A stretch of DNA of 20,561 nucleotides, from NCBI GenBank assembly GCA_023127905.1, contig JAGMEZ010000282.1, forward strand, positions 1 to 20,561, read 5' to 3'. The notes beneath the pieces are model-generated. The model was given only the letters and a program-made list of their open reading frames with translations, made no database searches and had not been told where the DNA came from. The stretch is from Caldifarciminota bacterium (lineage in GTDB: Bacteria; Hydrothermota; E44-bin80). This document shows positions 14,280-20,561 of this stretch, in pieces; the stretch's first letter is position 1, and the number at the start of each line of letters is the position of its first letter. The position numbers and the translations under genes were made by a program.

Positions 14280-14345
14280 GGCAAAATCTGAGTAATCAGA
14301 TGGCGCAAAGTCACGGGTCTATTATATATAGACCGCCGGACTGCC
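14280..14345 (+). promoter_or_regulatory. GEMM-I cyclic-di-GMP riboswitch aptamer
   Basis: The aptamer core is readable. P1 pairs GGCA (14280-14283) with TGCC (14342-14345). P2 is a perfect 6-bp stem ATCTGA/TCAGAT (14286-14291, 14296-14301) closed by a GTAA (GNRA) tetraloop. The conserved joining strand GCGCAAAG (14303-14310) follows. P1b pairs GTC (14310-14312) with GAC (14339-14341), a compensated change from the usual GCC/GGG-type pairing. P3 is GGTCTAT/ATAGACC (14316-14322, 14328-14334) with a 5-nt loop, then GCCGG. The base before CAAA is G (14281), the position that in the Vc2 structure (G20) contacts the ligand and marks c-di-GMP rather than the A-type c-AMP-GMP variants. A classical 11-nt tetraloop receptor in P3 is not obvious. 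Confidence 0.85.
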
Positions 14346-14378
14346 AAAGTACTACATACCATTAGCATTATAGTCCGG
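14336..14378 (+). promoter_or_regulatory. Alternative pairing of the riboswitch expression platform
   Basis: CCGGACT (14336-14342) in the 3' part of the aptamer is perfectly complementary to AGTCCGG (14372-14378). Forming this 7-bp helix would remove the 3' strands of P1 and P1b, so ligand-bound and alternative folds exclude each other. Only a poor U-rich tract (ATAATTTTA) follows, and the protease ribosome-binding site is about 75 nt further on, so whether control acts on termination or translation is not clear. Confidence 0.6.
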
Positions 14379-14463
14379 GATATAATTTTACACGTTTTAG
14401 AAAATACTCATCATAAGGATGGTAAATCAAATATTTAACCAAAATCTTAAAAAAGGAGTCATA

Positions 14464-17400
14464 ATGAAATATTTTACTATTCCATTACTTCTTCTTGTAT
14501 CATTTTGCTGGGCTGGATGGATACCTCTAAATACCTTCAGTTCTCAAAGTGAAATTATCTCAGTTTTGGATCAGACAAATGATGCAATTGAGATTGAAGT
14601 GTCCATTCCGGGTTTCAATGTTATTAAAATTATAGAAAATGGAATAATCTACGAGCGAATCTCCCTCGATAATTACTTATCAAGCAGTCTTGACATTGGA
14701 AAGCCGGAAATCCCTGTGATTACAGAAAATATCGGCGTCCCTGATGGTGCAGATCTCAGTTACGAAATTATTGAGATCGAAACAGAAACGTTCAAAGGTT
14801 ATACTATCTATCCTTTTCAGGAACCCACAACCGATAACTCAAATACGATACAATTCACCATTGATAAGGATTTCTATGCGAAAGATATAATCTACCCAAC
14901 TTCTATAGTAAAAATATCAAGTCTGAAAACCTGGAGAGATATAAACCTTGTAAATCTTTCTATTTATCCTTTCCAGTACAATCCTTCAAAAGGGGAACTT
15001 ACTGTCATTAAAAAAATGAAAATAAGGATAAATATACATGGCAACAATAACAACACAAAAGTTGTCGCTCGACAATACAACAGTATGTACAAAAATTCAA
15101 TTCTAAATTATGATTGGATGAACATAGAAATGAGAGACGCTGATATCCACTACCTTGCTATCGTCTATGATAGTTACATAGATGAAGCGGCTCCTCTTAC
15201 AGACTGGTATTACAAGAAAGGAATTTCAATAGACGTTGTACCATCTTCTACAGCAGGTTCAAATTCCTCTCAGATAAAAACTTACATAACTAACCATTAC
15301 AATACTTACACCACGGATTATGTGCTTCTTGTCGGCGATGTCGCCCAGGTACCCACATACACCGGTTACTCAGGCATTCCTGCATCCGATGCCTGGTATT
15401 CCTTTATAACTGGAAGCGATCTATACGCAGAACTGGCTATCGGAAGATTATCTGCGTCTTCCCCTGGTGACGTTACAAATATTGTGAATAAGATTCTCAA
15501 GTACGACAAAGATCCTCCTCTAAATGATTGGTTAATAAAATCATCTTTAATAGCACACAAAGAAGATTATCCTGGCAAATATTCACAATGTAAAAGACAA
15601 ATTTATAATTTTTCCTATACATACTTCACGCCCACTATGGATACAATTATGGGTGCCCTTTCCGGACAGACAAATTCCACTGTAACCGCTGCAATAAACG
15701 ATGGAAGGAATGTCGTTAACTATCGCGGTCATGGTGATACGTATATCTGGTGGCACTGGGATATACCAAGCGAGGACTGGACAACCTCCAATGTCAATGC
15801 ACTTACTAATGGAGATGAGACACCTGTTGTCTTCAATATCGCCTGTGTCTGTGGAGATATTAGTGTCAGTGAATGTCTATGCGAATGCTGGATAAGAAAA
15901 AATCCTGGTGGTGCTATCGCTGCTCTCGGTGCATCAAATCCGTCATATACTATACCAAACCATGATTATGACAAATGGCTCTACAAGGCATACTGTGATT
16001 CTACAATATGGAATATAGGATGGGGAAGCAACTTTGCAGCTGCTAAGATACTTCCATCGGGATACTATGCAGAACAGAATGTGAAGATGTATTTATGGTG
16101 TGGAGATCCTTTGACAGAAATCTGGACTGCAATTCCCACAGCCCTTGTTGTTTCTCATTCTCCAGATGTTCCCCTTGGACCCAGCAATTTCACTGTAACG
16201 GTTACAGATTCAAAGGCACCTGTAGAAGGTGCACTTGTGTGTGCAATGAAGGATTCAGAAACCTGGATTAGTGACTATACCGATGCAAGTGGTCAAGTTA
16301 CTCTAAGTATCACCCCTACAACACCTGGGACACTCTATGTAACTGTTACAGCTCATGACTTCTTGCCCTACGAAGGAATTGCACTTGCCAATTCCGGTCC
16401 ATACTGTATATACGAAAGTCATAATATTGATGACGTCTCAGGAGGAAACGGTGACGGTGTAATCAGCCCGTTTGAAACCATCTCTATGTCTGTAATCCTC
16501 CATAATATCGGTGTTGAAAGTGCTCAAAACGTCGTTTCCAATCTTCGATTTGCCGTAGCAAATTCATTTATAACACTCATAGATACGATTTCAGACTTTG
16601 GTGATATAATGCCCGACAGTCTGAAAGAAGGCACACCACCGTACTCTTTTATTGTTGCCGGCAATTGTCCGAATGGTGATAGCATTTGGTTTGAGATAGA
16701 AACAATAGATAGTGCAGGTAATGATTGGATACAGACATTCTTTGACGTGGTTTGGAGTCCTGAACTAACTTATGAAGGGTTTACCATTGACGATTCCGGA
16801 CAGGCTCATCCTAACGGGATTCTTAACGCAGGTGAAACGGTTGACGTAATTGTTTCGCTTAAGAACTGGAATAACTATGCTCATGCGACAGGAGTGAGTG
16901 CTATTCTCAAAACATCTAATGCATATATTACAGCAACGGACAGTATAGCTAATTTCCCTGATATGATACCTGGAGCAACCGTTGATAATGGGTCAGATCC
17001 ATTCATCCTTGTGGCAAGCAGTACTCTTCCCTTTGACTGTCAGGTTGATATGGAACTCTATGTAACAGCTGACAACTGTGTTGATACTTTTTACTATTCA
17101 TTCATTGCCGGGGAGAGAATGCAAGAGGATCCTACTGGTCCTGATATCTATTCATACTGGGCATATGATATGACAGACACACTGTATACCGAGTGTCCTG
17201 TTTACAACTGGATAGAGATAGACCCGAATTATGGCGGAAGTGGAACCGAGCTTGTTCTTGGTACAAATGAAACTAATCAGCTTGAGCTTCCCTTCAGTTT
17301 TATGTATTATGGAGATAACTACGATACTATATCAGTATGTTCAAATGGATGGCTTGCGCTGGGTGTAACGAATGATACATCTCAATTGTACTTTCCAATA

Positions 17401-18105
17401 CCTGATTCGCAAGGTCCTCCTGCCTGTGTTGCAACATTCTGGGGTATGCTGGATCCTGCAGTGACTGGTGGAGTATATTATATGTATAATTCATCAATCC
17501 ATGCCTTTATAGTCCAATGGAGCAGGGTGTTCCATAAATTGAGCGAAGAGACATTTGAGGTGATACTGTACGATCCTGCATACAATCCGACTGTGACAGG
17601 TGATGGTGAGATTTTATGCCAGTATTATGATGTGAATTTCTTATCCAATTCCTGTACTGGCATAGAAGATGGTTCAGAAACCATAGGGTTGATGTACCAA
17701 ATGAGTGGTTCATACAGCCCTGGAGCAGCTCACTTGATTGACAATTTCGCCCTTAAGTTTACGACTGATCCACCTGAATATGTTGGTGTTTCGGAGAGCG
17801 TGAATACACCTGTTTATCCTAAACTATTTGGGCTTTCTCAGAATGTGCCAAATCCATTTTATAATAAAACGCGTATATCATACCAGATTCCATTTGGCAA
17901 AAGTGCTCACACTATCTTGAAGGTGTATGATGCAACCGGTAGAGTAGTTAGAACTTTAGTTGATGAGGATCAAGGACCTGGCTGGTACAGCGTTACGTGG
18001 GATGGCAGGGATGGATTCGGCAAGCGTGTATCATCAGGTGTGTACTTCACAAGGTTTACAGCTGGGAATTACGTAAAGACAGGTAAAATGCTTTATCTCC
18101 GATAG
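14464..18105 (+). CDS. Large secreted gingipain-family (C25) cysteine peptidase
   Basis: A 1213-residue exported protein. Signal peptide MKYFTIPLLLLVSFCWAGW (1-19); a propeptide-like N-terminal region (about 20-220); a caspase-fold C25 domain (about 228-550) with LLVGDVAQVPTYTG, the strand-loop LYAELAIGRLSASS, the putative catalytic His H423 in NYRGHGD and Cys C461 in FNIACVCGD, and the end motif MYLWCGDPLTEIW. Then an Ig-like domain (about 555-640), two or more CARDB/BsuPI-like beta domains with ENISNDG.-type calcium-like loops (GNGDGVISPFE, HPNGILNAGE), and a C-terminal FlgD-like/Por-secretion-like domain (about 1130-1213: NVPNPF, LKVYDATGR, GWYSVTWDGRD, SGVYF). ATG 14464 is preferred over 14419 because AAGGAG is 6 nt upstream and the signal peptide starts there. 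It is preceded by a c-di-GMP riboswitch and followed by a terminator. Confidence 0.88.
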   Translation: MKYFTIPLLLLVSFCWAGWIPLNTFSSQSEIISVLDQTNDAIEIEVSIPGFNVIKIIENGIIYERISLDNYLSSSLDIGKPEIPVITENIGVPDGADLSYEIIEIETETFKGYTIYPFQEPTTDNSNTIQFTIDKDFYAKDIIYPTSIVKISSLKTWRDINLVNLSIYPFQYNPSKGELTVIKKMKIRINIHGNNNNTKVVARQYNSMYKNSILNYDWMNIEMRDADIHYLAIVYDSYIDEAAPLTDWYYKKGISIDVVPSSTAGSNSSQIKTYITNHYNTYTTDYVLLVGDVAQVPTYTGYSGIPASDAWYSFITGSDLYAELAIGRLSASSPGDVTNIVNKILKYDKDPPLNDWLIKSSLIAHKEDYPGKYSQCKRQIYNFSYTYFTPTMDTIMGALSGQTNSTVTAAINDGRNVVNYRGHGDTYIWWHWDIPSEDWTTSNVNALTNGDETPVVFNIACVCGDISVSECLCECWIRKNPGGAIAALGASNPSYTIPNHDYDKWLYKAYCDSTIWNIGWGSNFAAAKILPSGYYAEQNVKMYLWCGDPLTEIWTAIPTALVVSHSPDVPLGPSNFTVTVTDSKAPVEGALVCAMKDSETWISDYTDASGQVTLSITPTTPGTLYVTVTAHDFLPYEGIALANSGPYCIYESHNIDDVSGGNGDGVISPFETISMSVILHNIGVESAQNVVSNLRFAVANSFITLIDTISDFGDIMPDSLKEGTPPYSFIVAGNCPNGDSIWFEIETIDSAGNDWIQTFFDVVWSPELTYEGFTIDDSGQAHPNGILNAGETVDVIVSLKNWNNYAHATGVSAILKTSNAYITATDSIANFPDMIPGATVDNGSDPFILVASSTLPFDCQVDMELYVTADNCVDTFYYSFIAGERMQEDPTGPDIYSYWAYDMTDTLYTECPVYNWIEIDPNYGGSGTELVLGTNETNQLELPFSFMYYGDNYDTISVCSNGWLALGVTNDTSQLYFPIPDSQGPPACVATFWGMLDPAVTGGVYYMYNSSIHAFIVQWSRVFHKLSEETFEVILYDPAYNPTVTGDGEILCQYYDVNFLSNSCTGIEDGSETIGLMYQMSGSYSPGAAHLIDNFALKFTTDPPEYVGVSESVNTPVYPKLFGLSQNVPNPFYNKTRISYQIPFGKSAHTILKVYDATGRVVRTLVDEDQGPGWYSVTWDGRDGFGKRVSSGVYFTRFTAGNYVKTGKMLYLR

Positions 18106-18133
18106 TTTTCATTTTGCAGTAAATAAGTATAGT

Positions 18134-18166
18134 AGGGGCAAGTCTTGTACTTGCCCCTTTGTTTTT
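18134..18166 (+). terminator. Strong intrinsic terminator after the protease gene
   Basis: AGGGGCAAGT (18134-18143), loop CTTGT, ACTTGCCCCT (18149-18158): a perfect 10-bp stem followed by a T-rich tract TTTGTTTTT. It is placed 29 nt after the protease stop. The wording also resembles a dispersed GTAGGGGC...GCCCC palindrome of many environmental genomes. Confidence 0.88.
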
Positions 18167-18196
18167 ATACAGAACGATAAGGGCTCAGTAATTTTC

Positions 18197-18225
18197 TTGA
18201 CATAGTATATCCTTTCCTTTATAAT
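18197..18225 (+). promoter_or_regulatory. Consensus sigma-70 promoter
   Basis: TTGACA at 18197-18202, a spacer of exactly 17 nt, TATAAT at 18220-18225: a 12/12 match. The predicted start near 18232 gives a leader of about 33 nt with an AAGGAG ribosome-binding site before the ATG at 18265. Confidence 0.88.
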
Positions 18226-18264
18226 AAAACCCATTAATAATTATTAACTTCACAAGGAGCAATC

Positions 18265-18555
18265 ATGGGTATTTTAGAGACAAAAATCTTAAAAATGATT
18301 AAAACAGAAATAGAATTAAAATTCCCTGAAATGAAAGATGTTGAACCCGATGAAGATAAAATTACTATTGAGCCGGAACCAATGCTTTACAAAAAACTTG
18401 GCGTCTCCTCACCTAAAAAATTCATTGGGAACGAAATTATTAAACTTATCTTTAAGAAGAGCATTACAACTGAAGATGGCTTTAAGATGCAAAGAATTGT
18501 TAGGGTTCTTGTTAACAAATCTGGCGAGATAATTAAGATCTCAACTTCAAAATAA
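18265..18555 (+). CDS. Unrecognised 96-residue protein
   Basis: A small, charged, cytoplasmic-looking protein with no signal peptide or membrane segment. It begins MGILETKILKMIKTEIELKF, then an acidic stretch (MKDVEPDEDKITIEPEP) and a basic beta-rich second half (KFIGNEIIKLIFKK, MQRIVRVLVNKSGEIIKIS). The alternating pattern suggests an alpha-beta fold. I do not recognise a family. AAGGAG (about 18255-18260) and a perfect promoter make it a confident gene. It is followed 39 nt later by a secreted beta-propeller gene with no terminator between, so the two are likely cotranscribed. Confidence 0.8.
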   Translation: MGILETKILKMIKTEIELKFPEMKDVEPDEDKITIEPEPMLYKKLGVSSPKKFIGNEIIKLIFKKSITTEDGFKMQRIVRVLVNKSGEIIKISTSK

Positions 18556-18559
18556 GAAA

Positions 18560-18575
18560 CTAAAAATATTTTTAG
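18560..18575. repeat. 16-nt perfect palindrome in an operon gap
   Basis: CTAAAAATATTTTTAG is a perfect inverted repeat between the 96-residue gene and the next start. It is A/T-only inside and would fold weakly. It is too weak to be a terminator; a chance occurrence in AT-rich DNA is possible. Confidence 0.35.
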
Positions 18576-18594
18576 AATTTATAAAGGAGGAAGA

Positions 18595-20561
18595 ATGCGT
18601 AACATTATCCGTATTATCCTTTTTCTTTTTCTCGTAGTATCTTTGCTTTATGGCTTAACCTCTGAGGATATGAAGAAGTTAGGATTTCATTCAGATTATA
18701 CTACAAACGAAAAAGGTGAAACCTTCACCTACTCATACATTCTTACAGATGAAGGAAGAATACCAGAAAAACCCCTGGAGAGGATTTGTTCAAACAACTA
18801 TAGGTACTCTGATACTACCGTTTTATGGGTCGATAGAGCCCATCTAAATGCTGTTGCTGAAAATGTTACAATTTCAGGAGATGGGATGACCATTTTCGCC
18901 GGCTGGTGGTTGAATAACGTGCGAGCTTCCTTTTATAGAAGTTTAGGCGATGGAACACCTCTCTGGTACTATTCATTACCACTTGCAGATTGGATGGTAG
19001 ATGTTGCATCTTCTGATGATGGACACCTGATGGCAGCAGCCAGTTTGGGTTCACCATTAACACTATGGGATAAAGTGAGTTCAATTCCAATACGAACATA
19101 TGCTTATCCATCAGGTTTCAAATCAGGTCAGTGCGCAGTTTCCAGTGATGGCTCAACCGCTGCTGCAGCAGCAGATAATGCGGCAATTGGAAGGCTCTTC
19201 GTCTTTAATGCAGATGGTGATTCACTCTACGCAGTGGACTTCGACAGAGGAAGTGGTATCTATGGTGTAAAACTTTCATCTGATGGAAGTATTGCGGTTG
19301 TTTCAACTTATTATGTAATATCCATCTTTGAGAATGGTGTTCTCAGGGAGACTATAACCAATTACGGTCAGACAGCTTCACATGTCTCTGGCGATGGGAA
19401 CAGAATTGTTAAAGGTGACTTCAACGGAAGAGTTACTGTCTATGAATGGAATGGCTCAAATTACATCCAGATGTGGCAGAGTTACATAGGTGGTCCCTGG
19501 GTAGTTGCAGTTGATATTTCAGAGGACGGGTCAACAGTTATGGCAGGAACAGGATACAGCAACGGAAAATCAGTTATGTTTGACATATCGTCTTCAACTC
19601 CCCTCTGGACCTTCCAAGGATATGGCAGTTATGGTTCATATGTAAAGGCTGTATCACTTTCAGATAATGGCTCCATTGGAGTAGCTACTTCCTGGGGAGA
19701 TACAGCACAAACAGGAACCTTCTACGTTCTAACAGTTCATGCAAAGACTGATTCAGCGCCTATTATTGGCGTAACAAGAAACGATGAACCTGGTTCACTA
19801 TTTGATTGTGATATCTCATCGGACGGAGAACACATAACTGCTGGAGGTAAAGCAGTTCATGCGTACCAATGGGGAAACGGAGGTGAAGTTTACTCAGTGC
19901 TTGTCGGCAGCACTCCATCAGAAAATGCCGCAACTGAATCCATAGATAATCCGACTCATTTAATCCAGGTCGGAGATGTTATCTCACCCCAGGCAACATT
20001 CACAAACTGTGGCGATAATCCAGCATCTTTCGATATCTTCTTTTCTATTGAGGATTCAACAGGTTCCACGGTTTATTCATCCTCAAGCACTGTTTCAAAC
20101 CTTTCCCCTGGTTCTACACACCAGGAAATCTTTACACCCGACTGGTCACCTGCAACTTACAATTACTATAAGGCTTATGTCTGGTGTGAACTTCCTGGAG
20201 ACCAGTACCCGGGGGATGACACACTTACCCTTGATATAAAATGTTTTCATGATGCGGAGGCAAGAGCAATTATTGTTCCACTTGATGAAACAACAATAAA
20301 TATAGAGATAACTCCACAGGCAGTCATCTACAATAACGGGTCGTATTCAGAAACCATTGAAGCAATTCTTATAATAAACGATAGTACTGCAAATCCTATT
20401 TACACTGATACCACTCTCTCATCTTTCCTTGCTCCAGAAACTGAGGGAACTGTTACGTTTGCGCCATTAACTCCGGGAGCTATTGGAAATTATTCATGTG
20501 AATTAACAGTCTATGTTGCTGATGATATTGATCCAGTGAATAATATCTCGACAAAGAATAG
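18595..20561 (+). CDS. Secreted beta-propeller and Ig-like repeat protein (3' truncated)
   Basis: An open frame of 655 codons that runs off the window end with no stop. A strong AAAGGAGGAA ribosome-binding site precedes the ATG. Signal peptide about 1-21 (RNIIRIILFLFLVVSLLYG). From about residue 80 to 440 there are repeated strand units with an SxDG/SGDG turn about every 45-50 residues: TISGDGMTIFAG, ASSDDGHLMAAA, AVSSDGSTAAAAA, KLSSDGSIAVVS, HVSGDGNRIVKG, DISEDGSTVMAG, SLSDNGSIGVAT and DISSDGEHITAG. That is eight blades of WD40/YVTN-propeller type. After residue 445 come CARDB/Ig-like domains (VGDVISPQATFTNCG, CELPGDQYPGDDT and a second unit near 560-650). The natural end is unknown; a C-terminal sorting domain like the protease's is plausible but not visible. 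Confidence 0.85.
   Translation, partial: MRNIIRIILFLFLVVSLLYGLTSEDMKKLGFHSDYTTNEKGETFTYSYILTDEGRIPEKPLERICSNNYRYSDTTVLWVDRAHLNAVAENVTISGDGMTIFAGWWLNNVRASFYRSLGDGTPLWYYSLPLADWMVDVASSDDGHLMAAASLGSPLTLWDKVSSIPIRTYAYPSGFKSGQCAVSSDGSTAAAAADNAAIGRLFVFNADGDSLYAVDFDRGSGIYGVKLSSDGSIAVVSTYYVISIFENGVLRETITNYGQTASHVSGDGNRIVKGDFNGRVTVYEWNGSNYIQMWQSYIGGPWVVAVDISEDGSTVMAGTGYSNGKSVMFDISSSTPLWTFQGYGSYGSYVKAVSLSDNGSIGVATSWGDTAQTGTFYVLTVHAKTDSAPIIGVTRNDEPGSLFDCDISSDGEHITAGGKAVHAYQWGNGGEVYSVLVGSTPSENAATESIDNPTHLIQVGDVISPQATFTNCGDNPASFDIFFSIEDSTGSTVYSSSSTVSNLSPGSTHQEIFTPDWSPATYNYYKAYVWCELPGDQYPGDDTLTLDIKCFHDAEARAIIVPLDETTINIEITPQAVIYNNGSYSETIEAILIINDSTANPIYTDTTLSSFLAPETEGTVTFAPLTPGAIGNYSCELTVYVADDIDPVNNISTKN

Noticed and set aside
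14419..14463. Upstream ATG for the C25 protease
   Set aside because: It would add 15 polar residues before a clean signal peptide; the ATG at 14464 has AAGGAG at proper spacing.

Overview
The window is AT-rich, densely packed bacterial chromosome with no tRNA, rRNA, CRISPR array, insertion sequence or prophage that I can recognise. A periplasmic peptidoglycan amidase, an outer-membrane-barrel-like protein and a very large secreted protein ending in a FlgD/Por-secretion-like C-terminal domain together suggest a Gram-negative, anaerobic-type member of the FCB superphylum or a nearby candidate phylum (WOR-3/Stahlbacteria-like). That placement is inference from gene content only.

Layout. 1-1269: 3' end of a ClpB disaggregase followed 4 nt later by an HD-domain hydrolase. 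1308-1944: a perfect TTGACA-17-TATAAT promoter and a membrane-anchored FecR-like protein. 2019-4773: rho, rpmE and a LeuC-type dehydratase large subunit. 4774-4995: repeat-bearing intergenic DNA. 4996-7729: smpB, N-acetylmuramoyl-L-alanine amidase and murI, joined by two 4-nt ATGA overlaps; then a small hairpin region and a CCA-adding-enzyme-family nucleotidyltransferase (7819-9084). 9059-11111 on the minus strand: iscS, an IscU-DUF59 fusion and tusA, a sulfur-mobilisation operon whose promoter lies so close to the iscS ATG that the mRNA should be leaderless. 11207-14154 on the plus strand, divergent from it: three tandem bacterial-microcompartment vertex (EutN/CcmL) genes, a 9-nt phased repeat, ffh and a predicted outer-membrane barrel. 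14234-18166: a promoter, a GEMM-I (cyclic-di-GMP) riboswitch, a 1213-residue gingipain-family (C25) secreted protease and a strong terminator that also looks like a dispersed repeat. 18197-20561: a second perfect consensus promoter, a 96-residue unrecognised protein, and a secreted beta-propeller/Ig-like protein that runs off the window end.

How it fits together. Most genes are housekeeping (proteostasis, termination, trans-translation, wall synthesis, tRNA 3'-end repair, Fe-S assembly, protein targeting). Two parts stand out. One is the set of three BMC pentamer genes with no BMC hexamer, trimer or enzyme gene nearby. The other is a c-di-GMP riboswitch, with a competing 7-bp pairing, in the leader of a giant secreted cysteine protease. 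Four promoters share TTGACA plus a 17-nt spacer and a close match to TATAAT, and a fifth shares the -35 and spacer with a poorer -10, so transcription starts can be predicted unusually well here.
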